A stretch of 64,000 bases of DNA from contig NZ_QGTX01000001.1 of assembly GCF_003182485.1 (NCBI RefSeq), positions 2,190,001-2,254,000 of the forward strand, given 5' to 3'. Positions within the stretch are counted from its first letter, which is position 1, and every line of letters begins with the position of its first letter. The notes under the pieces were generated by a model. The model ran no database searches. It was not told the origin of the DNA and saw only the letters and a program-made list of their open reading frames with translations. Positions 43,630 through 52,320 of the stretch are shown here, piece by piece. The stretch comes from Geodermatophilus normandii (GTDB taxonomy: Bacteria; Actinomycetota; Actinomycetes; Mycobacteriales; Geodermatophilaceae). The position numbers and the translations under genes are program-made.

Positions 43630-43749
43630 CGGGTCTCCTCGGGTCGGGTGTCGGGGGTCTGACCGGCGGAGGTGCCCGGACTCATCGGTGCCCGGGGACG
43701 GCGACGGCCGGTGGGCGGGGAGCCCACCGGCCGCGGTCGTGCTGTGCGG

Positions 43750-43799
43750 CCTCCGTGCAGGGGCCCGCCGCGAGCGTGCGAGCGGTGGGGGCACGGAGG
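43750..43799 (-). repeat. Palindromic intergenic element, copy D
   Basis: On the minus strand: arm CCTCCGTGC, core CCCCACCGCTCGCACGCTCG, then CGGCGGGCCCCT and arm GCACGGAGG. The 9-bp outer arms pair perfectly and differ in sequence from copies B and C. It begins a few bases after the sodN stop, in sense. Confidence 0.75.
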
Positions 43800-43806
43800 T
43801 CCCCGC

Positions 43807-44211
43807 TCAGGCGGCGGCCTTGGTCTCCCAGAAGATCCGGTCGATCTCGGCGATGTAGTCGAGCAGCTTCTGGCCCTCGGCGGGGTCCATGCTGCCCTTG
43901 CCGCCGGCCGCGCCGGCCTGCTTGGTGGCCTTGTTGAACAGCTCGTGCAGCTGCGGGTACTTCTCGAAGTGCGGGGGCTTGAAGTAGTCGGTCCACAGCA
44001 CCCACAGGTGGTGCTTGACCAGGTCGGAGCGCTGCTCCTTGATCAGCACGCAGCGCTGCTTGAAGACCTCGTCGTCGCTGCCCTGGTACTTCTGCTGGAT
44101 GGCCTTCACGGACTCCGCCTCGATGCGGGCCTGGGCCGGGTCGTACACGCCGCACGGGAGGTCGCAGTGCGCGGTTGCCTCCACGGCGGAGAACACGCGG
44201 CTGAGCAGCAT
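43807..44211 (-). CDS. sodN: Nickel superoxide dismutase
   Basis: This 134-residue NiSOD precursor has a 14-residue propeptide (MLLSRVFSAVEATA) that is removed to expose the nickel hook HCDLPCGVYDP, in which His1, Cys2 and Cys6 bind nickel. The rest is the four-helix bundle (QRCVLIKEQRSDLVKHHLWV, LWTDYFKPPHFEKYPQLHEL). It is a hexameric cytoplasmic enzyme detoxifying superoxide. The maturation peptidase gene diverges from it across about 50 bases. Confidence 0.96.
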   Translation of the reverse strand: MLLSRVFSAVEATAHCDLPCGVYDPAQARIEAESVKAIQQKYQGSDDEVFKQRCVLIKEQRSDLVKHHLWVLWTDYFKPPHFEKYPQLHELFNKATKQAGAAGGKGSMDPAEGQKLLDYIAEIDRIFWETKAAA

Positions 44212-44262
44212 GTCCCTACCTCCGGATGTCGCGGGATCTGGTCGTCTGCGACCCTACTCTCG

Positions 44263-44649
44263 GTGATCACCCCCCACACCGGCGAGCGACCCGTCCCGCC
44301 GCTGCCGGCTCCGTGGGTCCTCGCGCGGGTCACCGGCCCGTCGATGACGCCGACCGTGCGCCACGGCGACCGGCTCCTGGTGCGCCGGCTGCGACCCGGC
44401 CGGGCCCGGGTGGGCGACGTCGTCCTGGCCCGGTTCCCGTCCCGCCCCGACCTGCTCGTGGTCAAGCGCGTGCACCGGGTGCTCGAGGGCGGCACCGTCG
44501 ACGTCCGCGGGGACAACACGCTGGTCACCGACGACAGCCGCGCCTACGGACCGGCGGTGGCCGTGGGTCGGGTGGTGGCCCGGCTGCGGCCGTGGCCGGG
44601 CCGCCTGGGGCCGCCGCCGGACCGCGGTCAGCCGCGGAGCTCGGCGTAG
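44263..44649 (+). CDS. sodX: NiSOD maturation protease (S26 signal-peptidase-like)
   Basis: This 128-residue S26-family peptidase has the catalytic Ser in VTGPSMTPTVRHGDRLLV, the Lys in LLVVKRVHRVLEGG and the C-terminal box VRGDNTLVTDDSRAYGPA. It lacks an obvious membrane anchor, as expected for SodX, which cuts the SodN propeptide in the cytoplasm. The GTG start at 44263 gives ITPHTGERPVPPLP. Its last 22 bases overlap the convergent rmlC gene. Confidence 0.9.
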   Translation: MITPHTGERPVPPLPAPWVLARVTGPSMTPTVRHGDRLLVRRLRPGRARVGDVVLARFPSRPDLLVVKRVHRVLEGGTVDVRGDNTLVTDDSRAYGPAVAVGRVVARLRPWPGRLGPPPDRGQPRSSA

Positions 44650-45227
44650 CGGGCGGCGCACTGCTCCATCGTCGGCAGGATCCCCTGCTCGCGGGCCTGC
44701 GCCAGCGTGGGCGCGGCCCGGTCCTTGTCCGACAGCCGCACCTCGACGTCGGCCGGCCACGGCAGGTCCAGCTCGGGGTCCAGCGGGGAGACGCCGAACT
44801 CCCGGCCGGGCGAGTAGCCCGAGGAGACCAGGTAGGTGACCGACGAGCCCTCCTCGAGGGCGAGGAAGGCGTGGCCGAGCCCCTCGGCGAGGAAGACCGC
44901 GCGCGGCTGCGCGGAGTCGAGCAGGACGGCCTCGGAGACGCCGAACGTGGGGGAGCCGACCCGGACGTCGACGACGACGTCGAGCACCCGCCCCGCCGGG
45001 CAGTAGACGTACTTGGCCTGCCCCGGGGGCACCAGCGCGAAGTGCACGCCGCGCAGGACGCCGCGCGCCGAGACGCTGTGGTTGGCCTGGGCCAGCGGCA
45101 GCGCCCACCCCGTGGCCGAGGCGAGCACGTCGGCCCGGTACCACTCGGTGAAGCGGCCCCGGTCGTCGCCGTGCGGCACCAGGTCGAGGACGTAGCCGTC
45201 CGGCACGGCGAGCTCGCGGATCTCCAC
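44628..45227 (-). CDS. rmlC: dTDP-4-dehydrorhamnose 3,5-epimerase family protein
   Basis: This 199-residue RmlC-like cupin has the family blocks GDDRGRFTEWYRADVL, ARGVLRGVHFALVPPGQAKY (catalytic His) and VFLAEGLGHAFLALEEGSSV. It epimerises dTDP-4-keto-6-deoxyglucose in rhamnose or other deoxysugar synthesis. No other deoxysugar genes are in the window, so it is isolated from its pathway. Its 3' end overlaps sodX by 22 bases on the opposite strand. Confidence 0.9.
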   Translation of the reverse strand: MEIRELAVPDGYVLDLVPHGDDRGRFTEWYRADVLASATGWALPLAQANHSVSARGVLRGVHFALVPPGQAKYVYCPAGRVLDVVVDVRVGSPTFGVSEAVLLDSAQPRAVFLAEGLGHAFLALEEGSSVTYLVSSGYSPGREFGVSPLDPELDLPWPADVEVRLSDKDRAAPTLAQAREQGILPTMEQCAARYAELRG

Positions 45228-45320
45228 GGCGGCACGGTAGCGAGGGCGCGGGTGCCCGACCTCGCCCCGAGGGGGTGCACGACGCGGCGACCTGTGTCAC
45301 AGCACTACCCTCCGGGGTCC

Positions 45321-46514
45321 ATGGGCGCAGAGACGGGTCCCGTCGGCGACGGGCCTGACCGCTTCTCGCAGGACCCCGCCTTCGCGGTCCACGAGGGCGG
45401 CAAGCTCGGCGTACGCCCGACCCGCCCGATCGAGACCCGCGAGGACCTCGCGCTCACCTACACGCCGGGCGTCGCCCGCGTGTCCAGCGCGATCGCCGCG
45501 GAGCCGGCGCTGGCCCGGCGGTTCACCTGGGCGCCGCGCGTGGTCGCGGTCGTCTCCGACGGCACCGCCGTCCTGGGCCTGGGCGACATCGGCCCGGCCG
45601 CGGCGCTGCCGGTGATGGAGGGCAAGGCCTGCCTGTTCAGCGAGTTCGCCGGGCTGTCGTCGGTGCCGGTCGTGCTGTCGACCACCGACGTCGACGCGAT
45701 CGTCGAGACCGTCGTCGCGATCGCGCCGTCCTTCGGCGGGATCAACCTCGAGGACATCAGCGCGCCGCGCTGCTTCGAGATCGAGGAGCGGCTGCGCGCG
45801 CGGCTGGACGTCCCGGTCATGCACGACGACCAGCACGGGACGGCGATCGTCGTCCTCGCCGCGCTGCGCAACGCGGCGCGGGTGACCGGCCGCGGGCTGG
45901 GCGACCTGCGGGTCGTCGTCGCCGGGGCCGGCGCGGCGGGCATCGCGTGCACGAAGATCCTGCTCGGGGCGGGCGTCGGTGACATCGCCGTCGCCGACTC
46001 CCGCGGGGTCCTGCACGCGGGCCGCGAGGACCTCACCCCGGTCAAGCGCTGGGTCGCCGAGCACACCAACCGGGCCGGATACGCGGGCACGATGACCGGC
46101 GCACTCGAGGGCGCCGACGTCTACCTCGGGCTGTCCGGGGGCTCGGTGCCCGAGGCCGCGATCGCCTCGATGGCGCCGGGCTGCATCGTGTTCTCGCTGG
46201 CCAACCCCACGCCCGAGGTCGACCCGGAGATGGCGGCGCGGTACGCGGCGGTGGTGGCCACCGGGCGCAGCGACCTGCCCAACCAGATCAACAACGTGCT
46301 GGCCTTCCCCGGTGTCTTCCGGGGCGCCATCGACGCCGGCGCCACGGCGATCACCGAGGCGATGAAGCTCGCGGCGGCCGAGGCGATCGCCGGCGTCGTC
46401 GGCGAGGACCTCGCGCCGGGCCACGTCGTCCCCAGCCCGCTGGACCGGCGGGTGGCCACCGCGGTCGCCGAGGCCGTGGCCGCCTGCGCCCGCGACGAGG
46501 GCGTCACTCGGTGA
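45321..46514 (+). CDS. NAD-dependent malic enzyme
   Basis: This 397-residue malic enzyme decarboxylates malate to pyruvate. Diagnostic blocks are LALTYTPGVARVSSAI, GGINLEDISAPRCFEIEERL, PVMHDDQHGTAIVVLAAL and the nucleotide site [24 protein letters not shown] at 45306-45311 places the transcription start at or near the ATG at 45321 (leaderless). It connects the TCA cycle with pyruvate; kgd is in the same window but not the same operon. Its 3' end overlaps the convergent PLP-decarboxylase gene by 11 bases. Confidence 0.93.
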   Translation: MGAETGPVGDGPDRFSQDPAFAVHEGGKLGVRPTRPIETREDLALTYTPGVARVSSAIAAEPALARRFTWAPRVVAVVSDGTAVLGLGDIGPAAALPVMEGKACLFSEFAGLSSVPVVLSTTDVDAIVETVVAIAPSFGGINLEDISAPRCFEIEERLRARLDVPVMHDDQHGTAIVVLAALRNAARVTGRGLGDLRVVVAGAGAAGIACTKILLGAGVGDIAVADSRGVLHAGREDLTPVKRWVAEHTNRAGYAGTMTGALEGADVYLGLSGGSVPEAAIASMAPGCIVFSLANPTPEVDPEMAARYAAVVATGRSDLPNQINNVLAFPGVFRGAIDAGATAITEAMKLAAAEAIAGVVGEDLAPGHVVPSPLDRRVATAVAEAVAACARDEGVTR

Positions 46515-47951
46515 GCGCCGCCCGACGGGGCCGGTAGACCAGGTCGAGGACGCCGGCCAGCAGCCGCTCGGCGACCGGGCGGGGGAGCGCGGCGACCAGC
46601 GCGTGCACCGGCGCCATGCGCTCGGGCAGCCGTCCGCCGCCGACGCCGGCCACCTCCAGCAGCGCGTCGACCTCGGCCACGGTCAGCGCCGCCGGGTCGA
46701 TCGTCGCGGCCGCCGCGACCAGGCCGGGGTCGGCCACCGGCGGGGCAGCGCCGCGGCGGCGCGGGCCGCGTCGGCGAGGTCGGCGAGGAGGGCGTCGACC
46801 CGGCCGGCCGTCGCGCCGGTGACGGTGAGGTGCAGCGTGGCGGGCAGGTCCGCGCCACCGGGCTGGGGATGGGGCGGCTGCGGCTGCAGCAGCCACCCGC
46901 GCGCGGTGGCCTCGTCGGCGAGGTTCAGCACGTCGACGCCGTCCGGGCCGTCCTGCGCGAGCGCCACCAGCGTGGCGACCGGCGTGCCCACCACCCGCAG
47001 CCCGGCGACGGCCGCCGCGCCCTCGGCCAGCGCGACCGTGGCCGCCCGCGTGGCCCGCGCCAGCTCCGCGTAGCCGTCGCGGCCGAGCCACCGGTGCACC
47101 GCCCACGCGGCGGCCATCGGCCCGGCGGGACGCGTGCCGGCCAGCGTCGGGTTGACCACCGGGTACCCCGGCCAGGCCGCGGTGCTGAACCAGTGCCCCT
47201 GCCGCAGCTCCGGCTCGGCGGTGAGGAGCACCGAGACGCCCTTGGGCGCGTAGCCGTACTTGTGCAGGTCGACCGACAGCGAGGTCACACCGGGCACCGA
47301 CAGGTCGAAGGGCTCCGGGACGTCGTCGAGGAACGGCAGCACCCACCCGCCGATGCACGCGTCCACGTGGCAGGGGACGCCCGCGGCGGCGGCGAGCGCG
47401 GCCACCTCGCCGACCGGGTCGAGCACGCCGTGCGGGTACGACGGCGCGCTGACCACGACCAGCGCCGTGCGGGCGTCGAGGGCGTCGGCCACCGCCGGGG
47501 GCAGCGCGCGGCAGGTGACCGGGTCGACGGCGACGTCGGCCACCTCGAGGTCGAACAGGTGCGCGGCCTTGCGGAACGCGGCGTGCGCGGTGACCGGCAG
47601 CACCAGCCGCGGCCGCCCGGTGCCGCCGCGTGCCCGCCACCGCTCGCGGGCCGCGAGTACCGCGAGCAGGCAGCTCTCGGTGCCGCCGCTGGTGACCGTG
47701 CCGACCGTGGCCGGGCCGCCGCCCAGCAGGTCGGCCGCGGCGCCCACCAGGTCGTCCTCGATGCGGGCGACGCTGGGGAAGGCGGTCGGGTCCAGCGCGT
47801 TGGTCCACTGGAAGGCGGCCTGGGCGGCGGCGGCCAGGGAGTCCACGTCGGCCCGGCCGGAGTCGTAGACGTAGGCCATCGTCGAGCCCCCGTGGGTGGG
47901 CACGTCGCCGGCCTGCAGCGCGGTGAGCTCGGCCAGCACCTCCTGCGGCAT
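46504..47951 (-). CDS. PLP-dependent group II decarboxylase / S1P-lyase-like, frameshifted
   Basis: The main part, from ATG 47951 (or GTG 47954), is a fold-type I PLP decarboxylase: THGGSTMAYVYDSGRADVDS, TVTSGGTESCLLAVLAARER and the PLP-lysine SVDLHKYGYAPKGVSVLL, closest to sphingosine-phosphate-lyase/glutamate-decarboxylase types. The frame breaks at a run of four C (plus-strand GGGG 46742-46745). One added C lets it continue as PVADPGLVAAAATIDPAALT to 46504, giving 482 residues. It overlaps the upstream transporter stop, so the two are coupled; a shared substrate is likely. Confidence 0.8.
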
Positions 47952-49291
47952 CACGCGGGGACCTCCTGGGTCGGGGCGGGGACGGGGTCGAGCCGGTAGC
48001 GGGCCAGCACCGGCAGGCTGGCCAGCACGAACAGGGCGGGGACGACCGAGAAGCCCAGTCGCACGGCGAGCACCGCGCCGGAGGACTGCACGGCGTCGTC
48101 GCCGCTGGAGGACACGTAGCCGGCCGCGCCGAGCAGCAGCCCGAGCAGGCCGGGGCCGACGGCGAGCCCGAGCGTCTCGGCCGCCGTCCACACGCCGGTG
48201 AAGACGCCCGCCCGCCGCTTCCCCGACGCGGCCTCGTCGGCGGCGACGACGTCGGGCAGCATCGCCAGCGGGAACATCTGCATGCCCGCGTAGCCCACGC
48301 CGACGAGCACGACGAGCGCGACGGCGAACCCGGTGCCGCCGGTGTCCACGTACGCCAGCCCGGCCGCCGCGAAGGCGAACAGCGCCGAGGAGGCCAGCAG
48401 GCCGGTGCGCTTGCCGAGCCGCCGGCTGACCCGCAGCCACAGCGGCATGACGAGGACCGCCGGGCCGACCAGCGCGGCGAACAGCAGCGATCCGGCCGCG
48501 GGGTCGCCGAGCACCTGCTCGGAGTAGTACGGGACGCCGGCGAGCATGACGCCGATCCCGAGCGCCTGGACGACGAAGCCGGTGAGCAGGACCCGGAACG
48601 GCCGGGACCGCCAGGTGAGCGCCAGCGTGGCGCCGAGCCGGCCCTCGCTGGTGGCGCGGGTGAGGGTGGGGGCGTGACGGGTGCCGGCGACCGCGCCGAG
48701 CATCCCGCCGGCGAGGAGCAGCGCCACGAACACCGCCATCGCCAGGTGCCCGCCGCGGCCCCCGCCGAAGGCGTCGACCACCGCGGGCGCGCCCGCGCCG
48801 GCCAGCAGGATGCCCAGCGCGAGCGCGGCCACCCGCCACGACATGAGCGTGGCCCGCTCGCCCGGGTCGTCGGTGATCTCGGCGGGCTGGGCCACGTAGG
48901 GCACCTGGAAGCAGCCGTAGGCGGTTGCCGCGAGCAGGAAGGTGACCGCCACCCACGTCGCCGCCAGCGCCGGTGGCGCCCCCGGGCCGGCGAAGACCAG
49001 CACGAACAGCGGCGGCAGCGCCAGCCCGCCGGCCAGCATCCACGGCCGGCGCGGTCCCCAGCGGCCCGTGGTGCGGTCCGAGCGGCTGCCGATCCACGGG
49101 TTGAGCAGCACGTCCCAGGCCTTGGGCGCGAAGACGACCAGCCCGGCGAGGCCGGCGGCGATCCCCAGCACGTCGGTCAGGTAGTAGAGCAGCAGCAGGC
49201 CGGGCACGGTCCCGAAGGCAGCCGTCCCGATCGATCCGGCGGCGTAGCCGAGGTGGGTGCCCCGGCTGAGGCGGGGCGCGACGGCGGTCAC
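47951..49291 (-). CDS. MFS transporter of the GPH (melibiose) type
   Basis: This 446-residue transporter has twelve transmembrane helices and the GPH-family block VFAPKAWDVLLNPWIGSRSD followed by RTTGRWGPRRPWML. GPH carriers import sugars or glycosides, mostly with cations. It is translationally coupled to the PLP decarboxylase gene downstream, an unusual partner for a sugar porter. The substrate is unknown. Confidence 0.88.
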   Translation of the reverse strand: MTAVAPRLSRGTHLGYAAGSIGTAAFGTVPGLLLLYYLTDVLGIAAGLAGLVVFAPKAWDVLLNPWIGSRSDRTTGRWGPRRPWMLAGGLALPPLFVLVFAGPGAPPALAATWVAVTFLLAATAYGCFQVPYVAQPAEITDDPGERATLMSWRVAALALGILLAGAGAPAVVDAFGGGRGGHLAMAVFVALLLAGGMLGAVAGTRHAPTLTRATSEGRLGATLALTWRSRPFRVLLTGFVVQALGIGVMLAGVPYYSEQVLGDPAAGSLLFAALVGPAVLVMPLWLRVSRRLGKRTGLLASSALFAFAAAGLAYVDTGGTGFAVALVVLVGVGYAGMQMFPLAMLPDVVAADEAASGKRRAGVFTGVWTAAETLGLAVGPGLLGLLLGAAGYVSSSGDDAVQSSGAVLAVRLGFSVVPALFVLASLPVLARYRLDPVPAPTQEVPA

Positions 49292-49324
49292 AGCGGGGGA
49301 CCGTAGCCGCCGCCGGCGCCCGAC

Positions 49325-49726
49325 TCAGCCCAGGACGTCCTCGGTGCAGTCCCCGAGGTCCTCGGGGGAGGTGGCGCGGGGGCAGTCCAGCCGCAGCCAG
49401 TCGCCGGTGCCGAAGCGGTCGCGGCTGCCGTCGACGAACACCTCCAGGCCGGGGACGCCGGGCCGGGCGCGGTACCACGAGGTGATCGGGTCCCCCTCGG
49501 TGGTCGGCCGGGTGACGGCGAGCTCGGCGCCACCGCCGGCGCGGCCGTCGTCCAGGCACGCGGCCGCCTCCGGGTCCACCCGCCCGCCCTGGCCGAGGTC
49601 CTGCTCGGGGCAGGCCGGCAGCGGGTCCCGGCCGGTGAACTCCGCGGGCGGCGGCTCCGGTGCCGTGCCGGCCGCGCCGCACCCGGCGCAGGCGAGCGCC
49701 ACCAGCAGGACACGCAGCCGGGCCAC
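49325..49726 (-). CDS. Putative secreted lipoprotein
   Basis: This 133-residue protein begins MARLRVLLVALACAGCGAAG, a signal peptide ending in a plausible lipobox with the Cys in CAGC. Mature residues include four further Cys, suggesting two disulfides. No family is recognised. It lies between the transporter and the acyltransferase gene on the same strand. Confidence 0.65.
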   Translation of the reverse strand: MARLRVLLVALACAGCGAAGTAPEPPPAEFTGRDPLPACPEQDLGQGGRVDPEAAACLDDGRAGGGAELAVTRPTTEGDPITSWYRARPGVPGLEVFVDGSRDRFGTGDWLRLDCPRATSPEDLGDCTEDVLG

Positions 49727-49735
49727 GGCCGGACG

Positions 49736-50761
49736 CTAGCGCCGTTCCGCCTGCCGCGGGACCGGCCCGAGCACCCGGGCCAGCACCAGCGCGAGGACGC
49801 AGGTCCAGCAGGCCCGGGCCAGCAGCCAGCCGGGGTCGTCCGGGGCGTCGTGCAGGCCCGGCAGGGGCCCGAGCGGCAGGGGCCCCAGCCACAGCAGGAC
49901 GAACAGCGGCTGGTGCAGCAGGAACACCGGGAGGGCTGCCCGGCCCAGCCGGACCGCGGCGTCGGGCACCGGACCGCCGGCCCGGCGCAGCAGGGGCAGC
50001 AGCAGGCCCGCGGCGCCGGCCTGCGCCAGACCGAGGGCCAGCGTCGCGGCCGACGGCGGGTCGAGGTTGGACGCCGCGGCGCCCGGCACCCCGACGGCGG
50101 TCGCGGGCAGCCCGGCGACCTGCACCAGCAGCAGCACCGCCGCCGTACCACCGGCGAGGAGTGCGACACAGGTCCCGCGGCCCAGCGGCCGGCGGGCCGT
50201 CGCGACGCCGAGCTGCCACGGCACCCACCAGGCGCAGAGGGTGGTCCACACGGTGCCCGGCACGAGCGGGCCGGTCAGCGCGAGCGCGAGGGGCAGGGCC
50301 GCGGCCGCCGGGCCGAGGCGGGCGTCGAGCCGCACGAGCAGCGGCGTGGCCAGCGAGAGCACCAGGTACACGCCGAGGAACCACAGCGGCCGCAGCGACA
50401 GGACGACGACCGTCCGGACGACGCCCTGCGGGGCCCCGGACACGGCCAGCGCGGTCGCCAGCCCCACCACCCCCGTGACGAGGGCGCCGACCGGGACGGC
50501 CAGGCGCCGCAGCCGCGCCGCCCGCGTCGTCCCGCCGGTGCTCCGGGCGGCGGCCCAGCCGGCGAGGAGGAAGAACAGCGCCAGTGTCTGCAGCAGCCAG
50601 CTCGCGGGCGCCAGCGCCGGCATCTCCCGCAGCGGGCTGGCCGTGGCCACCCGCCCGTCCACGGCACCGGGGACGCCGGGTGCGGTGACCAGCCAGTGCC
50701 CGGCGACGACGCCGGTCACCGCCAGCCCGCGCAGCACGTCGACGCCGCGGTCCCGGGTCAC
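49736..50761 (-). CDS. Acyltransferase-3-like membrane protein
   Basis: This 341-residue membrane protein has about ten helices and begins TRDRGVDVLRGLAVTGVVAG, the R..D..RGLA pattern of acyltransferase-3 family proteins. HQPLF and HWL segments may hold catalytic histidines. Such enzymes O-acylate envelope sugars or lipids. The GTG start at 50761 overlaps the DUF1023 hydrolase stop by four bases, so the two are coupled. Confidence 0.75.
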   Translation of the reverse strand: MTRDRGVDVLRGLAVTGVVAGHWLVTAPGVPGAVDGRVATASPLREMPALAPASWLLQTLALFFLLAGWAAARSTGGTTRAARLRRLAVPVGALVTGVVGLATALAVSGAPQGVVRTVVVLSLRPLWFLGVYLVLSLATPLLVRLDARLGPAAAALPLALALTGPLVPGTVWTTLCAWWVPWQLGVATARRPLGRGTCVALLAGGTAAVLLLVQVAGLPATAVGVPGAAASNLDPPSAATLALGLAQAGAAGLLLPLLRRAGGPVPDAAVRLGRAALPVFLLHQPLFVLLWLGPLPLGPLPGLHDAPDDPGWLLARACWTCVLALVLARVLGPVPRQAERR

Positions 50762-51564
50762 GCCGCGACCGCCCCGGCGCGGCCGGTCGCGACGGCGGCG
50801 ACGGCGGTCAGGGAGGCCGTGCCGGGCGCGAGGTAGCCGTCGTGCCCCGCGACCCCGTCGACCGGGACCGCGCGCGCGCCGAAGTCCGGATCGGCCGGGT
50901 CGGCGCCGTGCCCGAGGTCGCCGACGCGGACGTTCGGGACCCGGCCGATCCAGTCGTCGTCGGCGCGGCCGGCCCAGACGCGGGCACGGGTGCCGAGCCC
51001 GGCCACCGAGTCGGCCCGCGCACCGGGGCTGCCCAGCAGGACGAGGTCGTCGGCCGCCAGGTGGCGGGCGGCCAGCGCGGTCACCACCGCGCCGTAGCTG
51101 TGCCCGACCACGGTGACGTGCGCGCCGGTCCGCAGGTCGTCGACGAACCGGACCAGCGCGGCCGCCCCGGCGCGGGCGAGCCGCCCGCCGGCGGCGTCGA
51201 CCCCGAGCCCGTCGGGCGTCCCGTACCCGACCCAGACGACGACGGCGAGGCCGGGACCGCCGGCGCCGGCCAGCGCCTGCGCCCACGCGAACGGCCGGGC
51301 GAGCCGGGCCAGGTCGACGTCGGACCCGGGCACGAGGACGGTCACGTGCGCGGCGGTCGCGAGGTCGCCGAGGACGACGACGGCGAGGCCCCGGCCGGCC
51401 GGGTCGCAGCCGATCACGGTGCCCTCCCCGAGCCGCGCGGCGAGGTCCGCGGCGCACGTCGCGTCCAGCCGCACCGGTCCCGGCACGGCCGCCTCCGACG
51501 GCTGCGCCGCCACCGTCCACAGCGCGCCGAGCAGCAGGAACGCGGCTCCCCAGCGGTTTCTCAC
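50758..51564 (-). CDS. Secreted DUF1023-type alpha/beta hydrolase
   Basis: This 268-residue protein has an N-terminal signal peptide (MRNRWGAAFLLLGALWTVAA) and an alpha/beta-hydrolase fold of the DUF1023 type. Nucleophile elbow: HVTVVGHSYGAVVTALAAR. Acid and His are in GRADDDWIGRVPN and DGVAGHDGYLAPG. Probably an exported esterase. Coupled translation with an envelope acyltransferase suggests paired acylation and deacylation, which is inference. Confidence 0.8.
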   Translation of the reverse strand: MRNRWGAAFLLLGALWTVAAQPSEAAVPGPVRLDATCAADLAARLGEGTVIGCDPAGRGLAVVVLGDLATAAHVTVLVPGSDVDLARLARPFAWAQALAGAGGPGLAVVVWVGYGTPDGLGVDAAGGRLARAGAAALVRFVDDLRTGAHVTVVGHSYGAVVTALAARHLAADDLVLLGSPGARADSVAGLGTRARVWAGRADDDWIGRVPNVRVGDLGHGADPADPDFGARAVPVDGVAGHDGYLAPGTASLTAVAAVATGRAGAVAA

Positions 51565-51639
51565 GCTGCCCGACGCTAGGCAGGACGGCGCTGCGGATCG
51601 TCACACCGGGGAGCCGTCCCGCGGGTGCTACCGGGGTAC

Positions 51640-52320
51640 TCAGGAGCCCGGTGCGACCAGCCCGGTCTCGTACGCCAGTACCACCGCCTGCGCCCGGTCG
51701 CGCAGCCCGAGCTTGGTGAGGACGCGGCTCACGTGCGTCTTCACCGTCTGCTCGGCGAGCACCAGGTGCGCGGCGATCTCGGTGTTCGACAGTCCCCGCG
51801 CGACCAGCCCCAGCACCTCGGCCTCCCGCTCGGTGAGCGCCGCGAGCACCTGCGGCCGGGTCGGGGCGGGTGTCACCGGGCGGGCGGCGACGAAGTCGGC
51901 GATCAGCCGGCGGGTGACGGCAGGCGCGAGCAGCGCGTCCCCGGCCGCGACCACCCGCACCGCGTGCAGCAGTTCCGCGGCGGGCGCGTGCTTGAGCAGG
52001 AAGCCGCTCGCCCCGGCGCGCAGCGCGTCGTAGACGTAGTCGTCGAGGTCGAAGGTGGTGAGGACCAGCACCCGCGGGTGCGGCCCGTCCCCGGCCAGCA
52101 GCGTCCGCGTCGCCTCCAGCCCGTCGAGCACCGGCATCCGGACGTCCATGAGGACGACGTCGGGGGTGCAGCCGGCGGCGACCAGCTCGGCGTGCGTGCG
52201 CAGCGCGGCGGCGCCGTCGCCGGCCGCTCCGACCACCTCGATGTCGGGCTGGGCGCCGAGCAGTGCGGCGAAGCCCTCGCGGACCATCTCCTGGTCGTCG
52301 ACCAGCACCACCCGGATCAC
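51640..52320 (-). CDS. NarL/FixJ-type response regulator
   Basis: This 226-residue response regulator has a receiver domain (VVLVDDQEMVREGFAALLG, phospho-Asp in VVLMDVRMPVLDGLEATR, Lys in GFLLKHAPAAELL) and a LuxR helix-turn-helix (LTEREAEVLGLVARGLSNTE, then AEQTVKTHVSRVLTKLGLRD). The GTG start at 52320 overlaps the sensor-kinase stop by four bases. Targets may include the DUF1023/acyltransferase genes just downstream. Confidence 0.92.
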   Translation of the reverse strand: MIRVVLVDDQEMVREGFAALLGAQPDIEVVGAAGDGAAALRTHAELVAAGCTPDVVLMDVRMPVLDGLEATRTLLAGDGPHPRVLVLTTFDLDDYVYDALRAGASGFLLKHAPAAELLHAVRVVAAGDALLAPAVTRRLIADFVAARPVTPAPTRPQVLAALTEREAEVLGLVARGLSNTEIAAHLVLAEQTVKTHVSRVLTKLGLRDRAQAVVLAYETGLVAPGS

